A DNA stretch of 31,890 bases, from contig JAVLBA010000029.1 in assembly GCA_031581485.1 (NCBI GenBank), positions 1-31,890 of the forward strand, given 5' to 3'. This document shows, piece by piece, positions 24,582-31,890 of this stretch; positions within the stretch are counted from its first letter, which is position 1; each line of letters starts with the position of its first letter. Source of the DNA: BM506 sp031581485 (lineage in GTDB: Bacteria > Desulfobacterota > Desulfobulbia > Desulfobulbales > SURF-16). The notes under the pieces are model-generated. The model made no database searches and was not told the DNA's origin. It saw only the letters and a list, made by a program, of their open reading frames with translations. Made by a program: the position numbers and the translations under genes.

Positions 24582-24721
24582 GGAGATGCTTCTATTTTTG
24601 ATCTGAGCCATGGTATCCGGCAGAAAGCAAAGTCAGCTGGAATCTGCCGACACGAGCGGCGGAGGCATGTCGAAAAAGGCCTTGCATGATACAAAGCGGC
24701 AATGGAGGAGAGAGGGAAGAG

Positions 24722-25777
24722 ATGGAAAAAAGAATAAAAAGGAGTGGTGAAAGTGTGGTCGTGTGGGCAGCATGGGCTCTGCTGGTTGTTCTGGTGACGG
24801 TGATCTTGAAAACCCTGGCTTTTTTATTTGTCCCCCTGGCCATCGCCCTTCTTCTTGTCTATGCCCTGGGTATCCCGCTTAATTTCCTGGTCCGCTTTAA
24901 TGTCCCTAATTTTCTACGTATTCTTCTGGTGGTCTTCCTGGGACTCCTTTTCTTGTATCTTTTCGGCCGGCTGATAGCTGTCAATATCCAGGATTTACAG
25001 GAAGAATTCCCTGTGTATGAAGAAAAATTCTGGAGTTATGGCCAGTATCTTCTTGCTTGGGCCGACATCTCTGTGGCCGAGGCAAAAGAGATGTATAACT
25101 CCTTTCTGACAAGTTTTACCCATGCCGATATCAAGCCCTTGGGGAGCATGGTTCAGAGGATGGGTGGTTCTTTTTTTTCTTTTCTTGGCGATACCATATG
25201 GGTCCTGCTTTTTCTGATATTTCTCCTGGCTGAACGGGAAGGGTTTCAAGAACGGCTCAGGAGCTCTCTGGGGCGCAAAAAGAGCGCGCCGGTGCTGGAG
25301 GCCTTGGGACAGATCAACAAGTCAATGCAGCATTATCTGGGGTTGAAGACCCTCATCAGTGGTCTGACCGGTTTCCTGGTAGGTGTCACCCTTATGCTCT
25401 TTGGTATTGATTTTGCCCTGCTGTGGGGGACCTTGGCCTTTGTCCTTAATTTCATCCCCAATATTGGTTCGCTTATTGCCGTGATACCGCCGGTGGCAAT
25501 CACCCTTTTTCAGACCGGTTCCCTGGGCACGACCGTGGTGGTGGCCGCCTTGCTGATCTCCATCCAGATGATGATGGGAAATGTGGTGGAACCAAAAGTG
25601 ATGGGGGAGGGTCTCAGTCTGAGCCCCCTTCTTGTCCTTCTCTCCCTGCTTTTTTGGGGATGGATGTGGGGTATCCCCGGCATGTTGCTTTCCGTACCCC
25701 TGACCGCAGCCATCAAGATCGGCATGGAACAGCTTGACACTACCCGGCCTGTTGCCCGGTTCATGGCTAATAAATAG
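24722..25777 (+). CDS. AI-2E transporter family (PF01594) permease
   Basis: 351 aa from the ATG at 24722, preceded by AGGGAAGAG; an in-frame ATG at 24686 with AAGG upstream is possible. Helices cluster at the N-terminus (about 10-55), a soluble segment of some 80 residues follows (DLQEEFPVYEEKFWSYGQYL), then the C-terminal helices carry family landmarks: FLLAEREGFQERLRSSLG, ALLWGTLAFVLNFIPNIGSL and VVEPKVMGEGLSLSPLLVLLS. The P-N-x-G segment and the V-x-P-x-x-x-G motif are typical. Many family members export or exchange ions such as Na+/H+ rather than AI-2, so the substrate is unknown. BI-1 follows 100 bp later. Confidence 0.92.
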   Translation: MEKRIKRSGESVVVWAAWALLVVLVTVILKTLAFLFVPLAIALLLVYALGIPLNFLVRFNVPNFLRILLVVFLGLLFLYLFGRLIAVNIQDLQEEFPVYEEKFWSYGQYLLAWADISVAEAKEMYNSFLTSFTHADIKPLGSMVQRMGGSFFSFLGDTIWVLLFLIFLLAEREGFQERLRSSLGRKKSAPVLEALGQINKSMQHYLGLKTLISGLTGFLVGVTLMLFGIDFALLWGTLAFVLNFIPNIGSLIAVIPPVAITLFQTGSLGTTVVVAALLISIQMMMGNVVEPKVMGEGLSLSPLLVLLSLLFWGWMWGIPGMLLSVPLTAAIKIGMEQLDTTRPVARFMANK

Positions 25778-25877
25778 AGTGAGCCAAGGGACATTTTTAT
25801 GTTATCTTACCTGCCAACATTTTCAAAATTATGTCGTTGTCAATATCAATAGGATCTTTTTACCAGGAGGGAAGTAG

Positions 25878-26591
25878 ATGTTTCAGAATCAAGTAGATCG
25901 GGCCCCTTACAGCAGCATGGCCCAGACCGAGGCCTCCACCATTTTTTTGGCCAAGGTTTTTAGCTGGATGGCCATCGGTCTTGGCCTTACGGCCCTGGTG
26001 GCCTTTATGGTGGCCTCTTCAGAGACGGCTGTGCAGTTTTTCCACGTCAACAGGTCCATGCTCTTTATGGTAATGCTGGCTGAGATCGGCCTGGTCATCT
26101 ATCTTTCGGCCCGCATTGAAAAGCTGGAGGCCGGCACTGCCACCGCCCTCTTTTTGCTGTACGCCGGACTCAACGGCATCACCCTTTCCTGGATTCTGCT
26201 GCTCTATACCGCCACCTCCGTTGCCTCCACCTTCCTGGTGACGGCAGGCATGTTCGGCGCCATGGCGGTCTATGGCTATGTTACTAAAAAGGACCTTTCC
26301 AGCTGGGGATCTTTCCTCTTTATGGGTCTAGTGGGCATTATTATCGCCACTCTGGTCAACTTCTTTCTCCAGAGTTCCATGATGAGTTGGGTGATTTCCG
26401 GAATCGGCGTTGTCGTCTTTACTGGACTTACTGCCTATGACGTTCAGCGGATAAGCAAAATGGGCCTTACGGTCATGTCCGGCAGTGAGTCCAGTATCAA
26501 GAAAATGGCCATCATCGGCGCCCTTACCCTCTATCTCGATTTTATCAATCTCTTTTTGATGCTTCTGCGTTTCCTTGGTAATCGTAGCTAG
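25878..26591 (+). CDS. Bax inhibitor-1 (BI-1/YccA-like) family membrane protein
   Basis: 237 aa with seven predicted helices. The core YAGLNGITLSWILLLYT near 95-111, GLTAYDVQRISKMG near 185-198 and the C-terminal ALTLYLDFINLFLMLLRFLG match the BI-1 signature, including the aspartates of the proposed pH-sensing pair (AYDVQ and LDFIN). Bacterial members act as calcium leak channels or FtsH-interacting proteins. The ATG at 25878 has AGGAGGGA at ideal spacing. A very long hairpin terminator follows. Confidence 0.93.
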   Translation: MFQNQVDRAPYSSMAQTEASTIFLAKVFSWMAIGLGLTALVAFMVASSETAVQFFHVNRSMLFMVMLAEIGLVIYLSARIEKLEAGTATALFLLYAGLNGITLSWILLLYTATSVASTFLVTAGMFGAMAVYGYVTKKDLSSWGSFLFMGLVGIIIATLVNFFLQSSMMSWVISGIGVVVFTGLTAYDVQRISKMGLTVMSGSESSIKKMAIIGALTLYLDFINLFLMLLRFLGNRS

Positions 26592-26603
26592 GCCATTATC
26601 TCT

Positions 26604-26658
26604 TCCTTGCCCAATAAAAAAGGCGCCTTAAAAAGGCGCCTTTTTTATTGGGCAAGGA
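26604..26658. terminator. Bidirectional terminator with a 26-bp perfect stem
   Basis: Left arm 26604-26629 and right arm 26633-26658 are exact complements over 26 bp with a three-base loop (AAA). The stem contains the core AAAAAAGGCGCC and its complement and is longer than usual. It serves BI-1 on the plus strand and the convergent gene ending at 26681. Confidence 0.92.
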
Positions 26659-26680
26659 GAAGTGTTTTGGAGAGGATAAT

Positions 26681-27571
26681 CTACAGGGCGTTTGCCCGAA
26701 TGTCATAGAGGACGGCAAGATAGTTCTTTCTGCCGGCCAATGTCTCTGATTCCTCCATCTCGCCAATAAGGGGCGGGAGAAGCGAGGCCAGGCTGATCTC
26801 GTATTTGTTGAGGCCCTGCTGCTCTGCCTGATGGATTATGAGGAGAGAGTAATATTGGGCCAGGAGACGGAGATGGTCCTGTCGGCGTTGCAGGTAGCTT
26901 CTGCCCCCAGGGGTCTGCTGAAAGAATACCGCATATTCGTAGAGATCCTCCAGGGTGGGCCGTAGGGGATAGGAGTAATGGCGGCACTGGGGGGAGATCT
27001 TGATCCACTCATGGAAATAACCGGATGTTTCTTCCATGAGGTCTGCTTCGTTTTCCATGATGTCAAGCAGCAAGGTCAGGTTCTGTCTCCCCAGGGTCTG
27101 ATAGATATGGGTAGAGTTGCGGATCATATCAGCACCATTGAGCCGCTTACCGTTGATGGGCGGCGGCGATTCAAGAAGATTGTTTATCAGGCCGCTGATT
27201 ATCTCTTTGCTGTCATCAGGAAATTGATATTGTTGAATATATTTCTGCTCATCAAGATAGGCAAAAAACATATCAAGTCTCTGGGTTGTTTTAAGGCATG
27301 GATCAATCAAGACCGCCTCCATGGGTGCTTGGCGCAAAGGGGGTGCCGGCTCAGCAGGGCCTGGGCTTATCTGGTTGCTTTGCTCCTCCGCGTTTGAGGC
27401 CGGGATGTCTCTGGATTGGAGGGAGGGGACCAAGCCCTCTTCTTGTTCAGAGGAGGGAGCAGTCACAGGGGCATCTTGTTGGGGTTTGAAAAGAAAAAAA
27501 AGGCCGCCGGCAATAACGGCAAGAATAATGATAATGGGCAGAATGGGTGTTGAGGATCTTTTTTTTGGCAT
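26681..27571 (-). CDS. Unrecognised membrane-anchored periplasmic protein
   Basis: 296 aa. One N-terminal membrane helix (about 10-27, ILPIIIILAVIAGGLFFLF) is followed by a Pro/Gln/Ser/Glu-rich linker (about 30-85) and a mostly helical domain (about 90-296) containing the cysteines CLKTT and QCRHYSYPLRPTLEDLYEY. No catalytic motif is obvious and I do not recognise a named family. The arrangement suggests a soluble domain held at the periplasmic face. Start ATG at 27571 has no clear ribosome site. The next gene is divergent, 191 bp away, with a C/G-run palindrome (27659-27673) between them. Confidence 0.75.
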   Translation of the reverse strand: MPKKRSSTPILPIIIILAVIAGGLFFLFKPQQDAPVTAPSSEQEEGLVPSLQSRDIPASNAEEQSNQISPGPAEPAPPLRQAPMEAVLIDPCLKTTQRLDMFFAYLDEQKYIQQYQFPDDSKEIISGLINNLLESPPPINGKRLNGADMIRNSTHIYQTLGRQNLTLLLDIMENEADLMEETSGYFHEWIKISPQCRHYSYPLRPTLEDLYEYAVFFQQTPGGRSYLQRRQDHLRLLAQYYSLLIIHQAEQQGLNKYEISLASLLPPLIGEMEESETLAGRKNYLAVLYDIRANAL

Positions 27572-27762
27572 AATTTTTTATATCTGGTTTATGGTTTATG
27601 GTACCTCTTGCCGGCCTTGCAATAAAGGGAAATGATCTGGTAATTTTACTTTACAGTAACCCCCTGGGGGGGTCAATTGCATAAATTGAGGCCGCGAGAG
27701 CTCTTTTTTCCCAAAGAGTATTCCCTGTAGGTCATTATTGATGAGGTCATCTGAGGGAAATT

Positions 27763-28317
27763 ATGGGCCGTTGGTGTGAGCCAAAGAAGAAAGAGGGGGA
27801 GGGGAGGCGATGGTATCAGAAGTATTTACCCTTTATTGCCCGTACTCCTGAGATGCAGGTGGAGTGGCTGGTTGCCGAATGCCGCAAAAAGAGACTTGCC
27901 CCCAAAGAATTAACTCCCTATGTACGCCTGCTCTTCAGTGAGGAGAATGTGGCGAATGAGGAGGAGATGCGGGCTATTTTAGCAGGGTTGTCCCTGGAAA
28001 TGCAGAAGGATTTTTTGAGAGTTGCCGATATTTATGATGTGCCCAGGATCATGAGACTCTCTCCGGACTTAAATGATGCTCTGGTTGAGATCGCCCTGAC
28101 CAAAGAACTGCCGCCTTATGAGACCAAGCCGCAACAGGTGATGGATGCGGTGCTGTATGCTGTAAACGAAAGGTCGGCGGAATTATTGGCAACGGTCGCC
28201 GCCCGCATTATGGCAAATGGTGCGGCTCCCCCGCATTTTGCCGAAAATTATGAAAGATTTCGGGCCATCCTGAAAGATAAGGAGTTTATCCGCCGGCAAT
28301 GGCCTCAAGCCAAATAA
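27763..28317 (+). CDS. Unrecognised soluble all-helical protein
   Basis: 184 aa. No signal peptide, membrane segment or known motif. A basic N-terminus (KKKEGEGRRWYQKYLPF) is followed by predicted helices and by AARIMANGAAPPHFAENYERF, reminiscent only loosely of helical regulator domains. GAGGGA lies upstream of the ATG and a strong terminator follows. Coding is supported by the consistent frame and the site, but no function is offered. Confidence 0.7.
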   Translation: MGRWCEPKKKEGEGRRWYQKYLPFIARTPEMQVEWLVAECRKKRLAPKELTPYVRLLFSEENVANEEEMRAILAGLSLEMQKDFLRVADIYDVPRIMRLSPDLNDALVEIALTKELPPYETKPQQVMDAVLYAVNERSAELLATVAARIMANGAAPPHFAENYERFRAILKDKEFIRRQWPQAK

Positions 28318-28355
28318 AAAAAGGTGCCTGTTTTGCAACAGGCACCTTTTTTTTT
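28314..28355. terminator. Bidirectional terminator, 28317 gene and PxxKW gene
   Basis: Stem AAGGTGCCTGTT / AACAGGCACCTT (28321-28332 with 28337-28348) with loop TTGC, flanked by A-run and T-run. It serves both converging genes. Confidence 0.92.
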
Positions 28356-28381
28356 CGGCTATTGAAAAAATAAAGAGTACG

Positions 28382-28651
28382 TTATTTTTTCTTGCCGGAG
28401 GCTCGTTTGGCGGCCTTAAGGGGGTTGACCTTGACTTTGATAACCTGGATATCATGTTTCACATGGGTCGCGAAATTGCAGATTCCAAGTCGCCATTTAG
28501 CGTCTGGAACGGCATAGGTATGACAATATTTACTGTTGTCAACCTCAATGATACGGTCGCAACCTTCACATTTTTCAATGACAGGTTTGAAGAATCCACT
28601 CTTGTACTGCTCGGTGTTCTCGGGCGGTTTGATTTTGCTCGCCTTGGCCAT
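28382..28651 (-). CDS. PxxKW-family cysteine-rich small protein
   Basis: 89 aa. Four cysteines are placed C28-x2-C31, C43 and C58 (CEGC, KYC, GIC), with the namesake P-x-x-K-W as PDAKW at 49-53, and a lysine-rich tail. The C-x-x-C plus later cysteines suggest a metal-binding or zinc-ribbon-like fold; function unknown. The family is mainly found in Desulfobacterota, supporting the taxonomic reading. RBS AAGGAG lies eight bases before the ATG at 28651. Confidence 0.85.
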   Translation of the reverse strand: MAKASKIKPPENTEQYKSGFFKPVIEKCEGCDRIIEVDNSKYCHTYAVPDAKWRLGICNFATHVKHDIQVIKVKVNPLKAAKRASGKKK

Positions 28652-28978
28652 GACTCAACTCCTTAAAAAAAATTAGCTATAAAATCTTTTACTAAATGCC
28701 AAAAAAGTAATATTGTTGGCTGGCTGATATTATATGCACTTTAATGATGGATTATTACTATTGAAAAACAACCTTTTTTAATTGGTCTGGCTGGTTTTGT
28801 CAACCAGAAAGTGAATGGGTTCCGGCCATCATCAGGCCGGGAAACTCTTTGCTGCGGATACGTTGGGGGCAGGGCGCTGTAACCTTTATTCTCCTTGTTT
28901 TTCAGGGAGAGTTCCTGTAGATTTTTAAGAGAAAACGTCTGGTTACGCATTGGTGAAGTTTATTTAAAGAGGATCGAT
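28652..28978. other. Divergent intergenic region before pilC
   Basis: 327 bp without a gene. It contains the two leader hairpins listed separately. The 150 bases next to the PxxKW gene are AT-rich and probably hold promoters, but no well-spaced -35/-10 pair stands out. Confidence 0.45.
28791..28847 (+). promoter_or_regulatory. Two adjacent hairpins in the pilC leader
   Basis: First hairpin CTGGTT-TTGTC-AACCAG (28791-28807); second CCGGCC-ATCATCA-GGCCGG (28822-28840) extended by flanking GGGTT and AAACTC pairs to 28847. They lie 130-190 bases before pilC. Sequence does not match the conserved core of the GEMM-I c-di-GMP riboswitch or other classes I know, so it is reported as an unassigned structured leader. 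Confidence 0.4.
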
Positions 28979-30187
28979 ATGCCAATTTATTTGTGGAAGG
29001 GAGTTAATTCCTACGGTGAAAAGCGGAAGGGGAAAATTGATGCCCCCACCGAGGCCGCTGCCGAGGCCCAACTCAGAAAGACCAGAGTAACTATCAGCAG
29101 CCTGAAAGAAAAGCCCAAAGATATTTTTGAGAATATCGCCTTCTTTCAGCCCAAAGTCACCGGTAAGGATGTGGTTATCTTTACCAGACAGCTCTCCACC
29201 ATGATTGATGCCGGTCTGCCTCTGGTTCAGAGTCTGGAGATCCTTGGCAATCAGCAGGAAAATCCCACCTTCAAAAAGATGCTCAATGAGGTGCGGATGG
29301 ATGTGGAGACAGGCAATACCTTTGCTGATGCCATGAAGAAGCACGGCACGGCCTTTGACAATCTCTACTGTAATATGGTGGAGGCTGGTGAGGTCGGTGG
29401 TATTCTTGATACCATTTTGCGTCGACTTGCTGTTTTTATGGAAAAAAACATGCTGTTGAAGAAAAAGGTGAAAGGCGCCATGACCTATCCGGTCATCTGT
29501 CTGGCCATCTCCTTTGTCATCACCGCGGTTATTTTGATCTTTGTGGTGCCGGTTTTCTCCAAGATGTTTGCTGATTTCGGCTCGGCATTACCGCCGTTGA
29601 CCCAGTTTGTTGTGGAGCTGAGTGCTTTTGCCCAAAGTAAGTGGTACGTGGTCATTGGTATTCTCTTTGCCATAAGCTTTGTGGTTAAAAAGATCTATGC
29701 CACGGAAAAAGGCCATTTTGCCATTGATAGGATGCTGCTTAATGCCCCGGTCCTGGGCACCCTGCTGCGCCGGATTGCTGTGGCAAAATTCACCCGGACC
29801 CTGGGCACCATGATTCAGGCCGGGGTGCCCATTCTGGAGGCCTTGACCGTGGTGGGCAGAACAGCCGGCAATAAGGTTATTGAACAGGCGGTGTTCCGGG
29901 TTGCCGACAGTATTACTGAAGGTCGAACCATTGCCGAGCCCCTGGAGGAAACAGGTGTTTTTCCCAGTATGGTGGTGCAGATGATTAATGTCGGTGAGTC
30001 AACCGGGGCCCTGGATGTCATGCTGGAGAAAATTGCCGATTTTTACGATGAAGAGGTGGATCAGGCCGTAGATAATCTCACTGCCGCCATTGAGCCGGCA
30101 ATGATGGTCTTTCTCGGCGGCCTTATTGGTGGTCTTGTCATTGCCATGTATCTGCCGATCTTCAAGATGGCAGCGGTTGTCGGCTAA
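28979..30187 (+). CDS. pilC: Type IV pilus inner-membrane platform protein PilC (GspF family)
   Basis: 402 aa from the ATG at 28979, with AGAGGA seven bases upstream; a start 28 codons earlier lacks a good site and conserved sequence. Two GspF domains are visible, about 66-189 (FTRQLSTMIDAGLPLVQSLEIL, GNTFADAMKKHG) and 269-391 (FTRTLGTMIQAGVPILEALTVVG, GRTIAEPLEETGVFPSMVVQMINVGESTGALD), with three membrane helices near 165-195, 215-240 and 370-395. PilC links the PilB/PilT motor to pilin assembly. No pilA, pilB or pilT is next to it here, so the pilus genes are dispersed or lie to the left or right. Confidence 0.97.
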   Translation: MPIYLWKGVNSYGEKRKGKIDAPTEAAAEAQLRKTRVTISSLKEKPKDIFENIAFFQPKVTGKDVVIFTRQLSTMIDAGLPLVQSLEILGNQQENPTFKKMLNEVRMDVETGNTFADAMKKHGTAFDNLYCNMVEAGEVGGILDTILRRLAVFMEKNMLLKKKVKGAMTYPVICLAISFVITAVILIFVVPVFSKMFADFGSALPPLTQFVVELSAFAQSKWYVVIGILFAISFVVKKIYATEKGHFAIDRMLLNAPVLGTLLRRIAVAKFTRTLGTMIQAGVPILEALTVVGRTAGNKVIEQAVFRVADSITEGRTIAEPLEETGVFPSMVVQMINVGESTGALDVMLEKIADFYDEEVDQAVDNLTAAIEPAMMVFLGGLIGGLVIAMYLPIFKMAAVVG

Positions 30188-30316
30188 AAGAGACAGAGGT
30201 TGATGTAGTTACCAGTTTTACTGGACAGGGCAGGCGAGAAAAAGTTATTCTTTTCTACAAACGCATACATTGTAAACCTATAACCTTGAAGAATACCTGG
30301 TGAGTGGGAGGGAAAA

Positions 30317-30604
30317 ATGACTTTGACAAAAGCAGATCTGGTCCAGAAGGTGTATCAAAACCATGATTTAACAAAGGCCCAGGCCGCAGAAACCGTTGAG
30401 GCCTTCTTGAAGGTCACCAAAGGCTGTCTGGCCAAGGGTGAGGACTTGCTGATCAGCGGTTTTGGTAAATTTAATGTGAAGGAAAAAAACTCCCGGCGGG
30501 GGCGCAATCCTCAGACGGGCAAAGAGCTTATCCTGGAGGCCCGGAGGGTGGTTACCTTTAAGCCCTCAGGGATTCTGCGGGATCGCATTAATTCCAGCAA
30601 CTGA
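30317..30604 (+). CDS. Integration host factor alpha-like DNA-bending protein (HU/IHF family)
   Basis: 95 aa. MTLTKADLVQKVYQNHDLTKAQAAE matches the dimerisation helices of IHF, ISGFGKFNVKEKN the strands, and RGRNPQTGKELI the beta-arm with Pro65 that inserts between bases. The ending ARRVVTFKPS is closest to the IHF alpha side of the family; HU would usually end otherwise, but paralogues are hard to separate. GGGAGGG precedes the ATG. It bends DNA in nucleoid structure and regulation. A terminator follows at 30627-30672. Confidence 0.88.
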   Translation: MTLTKADLVQKVYQNHDLTKAQAAETVEAFLKVTKGCLAKGEDLLISGFGKFNVKEKNSRRGRNPQTGKELILEARRVVTFKPSGILRDRINSSN

Positions 30605-30626
30605 TCAACAGGCCCTCCCGGATTGC

Positions 30627-30672
30627 AAAGAGGCTGCATCTCTCTGAACGAGAGGTCCAGCCTCTTTTTTTG
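30627..30672 (+). terminator. Rho-independent terminator of the IHF-like gene
   Basis: Arms AAAGAGGCTG (30627-30636) and CAGCCTCTTT (30658-30667) enclose a second small stem (CTCTC/GAGAG) and are followed by T-run. It separates this gene from lpxD. Confidence 0.88.
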
Positions 30673-30698
30673 AGCAGAAATAACCAGTGGTTGGAGAG

Positions 30699-31748
30699 AT
30701 GATCAATAAACATTTTTGTGTGCAGGAACTGGCCGATCTTGTCGGTGGTAAGGTGGCCGGAGATGGCGGCTTTAGGGTGACCGGCGTCGCGGATCTGCAG
30801 ACGGCAACCCAGGCGGATATAACTTTTTTATTGAAAAGAAGTCAGGAGGCATTGCTGGCGGCGAGCAGGGCCGGTGCGGTGGTGGTTCCCCCGGACGTGG
30901 CAACAGAGCGGCCGGCCATCAAGGTCAAGAACCCGGCACTGGCCATTACTCTTATCCATCGTCATTTTCTGCACGCTGACTTTGTTGCTGCCGGTATCCA
31001 TCCTGCCGCCCACATCGGCAAAGGCTGCCAGATCTCGGAACAGGTCACAATCGGCCCACAGGTGGTGTTGGCCGATAATGTCAGAATCGGCCAACGGACC
31101 ACCCTGGAGCCAGGGGTGGTTATCGGCGCCGATGTTCTTCTGGGTGACGATGTGACCATCATGGCCAATGTTGTTATTGGCCATGGTTGCAAAATCGGCA
31201 ATCGGGTCATTATCCAAAGCGGTTCCGTCATCGGCAGTGACGGCTATGGCTATGTCCAGGATGAGCAGGGGCGTCATGTCAAGCGTCCCCATGTCGGCAT
31301 TGTTGTTCTGGAGGATGATGTGGAGATCGGCGCCAACTCCTGTGTGGATCGGGCCACCTTCGGCGCCACCGTGATCAAGCAGGGGACCAAGATTGACAAC
31401 CTGGTGCAGATCGGCCACAACGTCACCGTGGGCCAGGGGTGTCTGCTGGTGGCCCACTGCGCCATCGGCGGCAGCACCACCCTGGGGCGTGGCGTGGTGC
31501 TTGGGGGCCAGGTGGCAATCACGGATCACGTCACAGTGGGCGACGGCGTCATGGTGGCCGGTAAATCCGGCATTGCCGGCAACATTAAAGGGGGGAGTGT
31601 GGTGAGCGGTATCCCTGCCATTGATCACCGGACCTGGCTTCGGGCAAGTTCTGCCTTTGCAAAACTGCCGCAACTTGTTAAAGACCTTCGTGACCTGACC
31701 AAGAAAGTTGCAGGTCTGGAAGAAAAAAAGAAAGAGAGCGAGGAGTGA
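30699..31748 (+). CDS. lpxD: UDP-3-O-(3-hydroxyacyl)glucosamine N-acyltransferase
   Basis: 349 aa from the ATG at 30699; a GTG four codons upstream is possible. The N-terminal domain (about 1-100, ending TLIHRHF-like IALIHRHF) binds the uridine; the rest is a left-handed beta-helix of hexapeptide repeats (IGPQVVLADNVRIGQ, VVIGADVLLGDD). The catalytic histidine is His240 in VQIGHNVTVG, equivalent to His239 of the E. coli enzyme. It adds the second 3-hydroxyacyl chain in lipid A synthesis, in the cytoplasm. The gene is alone here: no bamA, skp, fabZ or lpxA adjoins, unlike in many proteobacteria, though downstream genes may lie beyond the window. Confidence 0.97.
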   Translation: MINKHFCVQELADLVGGKVAGDGGFRVTGVADLQTATQADITFLLKRSQEALLAASRAGAVVVPPDVATERPAIKVKNPALAITLIHRHFLHADFVAAGIHPAAHIGKGCQISEQVTIGPQVVLADNVRIGQRTTLEPGVVIGADVLLGDDVTIMANVVIGHGCKIGNRVIIQSGSVIGSDGYGYVQDEQGRHVKRPHVGIVVLEDDVEIGANSCVDRATFGATVIKQGTKIDNLVQIGHNVTVGQGCLLVAHCAIGGSTTLGRGVVLGGQVAITDHVTVGDGVMVAGKSGIAGNIKGGSVVSGIPAIDHRTWLRASSAFAKLPQLVKDLRDLTKKVAGLEEKKKESEE

Positions 31749-31885
31749 TGGACTCGTAAAAAGTCCATTGTACCGCTTCTCTCTAAGCACCTAGTGCAGT
31801 ATATCACTTAAAGTTTCGTATATTTATGCAACTATGTCTTTAACCACAAAGGCATTCTTTTTAATACCCCCTTGAGGGGTACAAA
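31744..31885. repeat. Intergenic hairpins at the right end, REP-like candidate
   Basis: ATGGACT-CGTAAAA-AGTCCAT (31748-31768) is a hairpin with 7-bp arms directly overlapping the lpxD stop. The sequence GACTCGTAAAAAGTC resembles, from memory, a dispersed intergenic repeat in several Desulfobacterota genomes; this is not confirmed. A second hairpin TACCCC-CTTGA-GGGGTA lies at 31864-31880. No gene is visible from 31749 to the end. Confidence 0.35.
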
Positions 31886-31890
31886 AACAC

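Noticed and set aside
28791..28850. c-di-GMP (GEMM) riboswitch upstream of pilC
   Set aside because: The stems do not carry the conserved GEMM core sequence, so the class was not assigned.

Overview
The window looks like chromosomal DNA of a Gram-negative, respiratory, anaerobic bacterium, most likely a Desulfobacterota member near the Desulfobulbales. That placement is inferred from gene content: NrfHA nitrite reductase, a three-subunit B-type succinate dehydrogenase/fumarate reductase, a PxxKW cysteine-rich protein, a CPxY/cNMP/DUF4388 protein, and LpxD and a BAM-type barrel protein for the outer membrane. I see no rRNA, tRNA, CRISPR array, insertion sequence, prophage or integrase.

Layout. 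1-1087 (minus): the start of a KamA/EpmB-family radical SAM aminomutase running off the left edge, and a YfaZ-like barrel protein with a good promoter. 1128-3250 (minus): nrfHA, ending in a strong terminator and preceded by a 21-codon leader ORF. 3251-3911: a long divergent intergenic region with two operator-like dyads. 3912-8439 (plus): a PflA-like radical SAM protein and sdhCAB. 8473-10696 (minus): an FAD disulfide oxidoreductase and a VTT-domain membrane protein. 10980-14492 (minus): a GH15 glycosidase fused to DUF547, a truncated DoxX-like remnant and a monohaem cytochrome c with an FNR-like box upstream. 15013-17151 (plus): FapA/DUF342. 17181-18926 (minus): malic enzyme. 19217-20323 (plus): the cNMP/DUF4388 regulator. 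20404-24507 (minus): a 1367-aa SNF2 ATPase. 24722-26591 (plus): an AI-2E-family permease and a Bax-inhibitor-1 protein. 26681-28651: two unrecognised proteins and the PxxKW protein. 28979-31748 (plus): pilC, an IHF-alpha-like gene and lpxD. 31749-31890: no gene, two hairpins.

How the genes fit together. NrfHA takes electrons from menaquinol to reduce nitrite to ammonium, and the Sdh/Frd complex exchanges electrons between the quinone pool and succinate/fumarate. Malic enzyme links malate to pyruvate, as in methylmalonyl-CoA type propionate/succinate metabolism; that link is inference. The rest is mostly envelope, surface-motility and regulatory housekeeping.

I found no convincing new multi-gene system. 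The best leads are the GH15-DUF547 fusion, the tandem dyads and leader ORF around nrfHA, the FNR-like box within a longer dyad upstream of the cytochrome, and the cNMP-like regulator lacking the usual phosphate-binding arginine. Several families keep their symbols blank because only the family, not the exact orthologue, can be read from the sequence.
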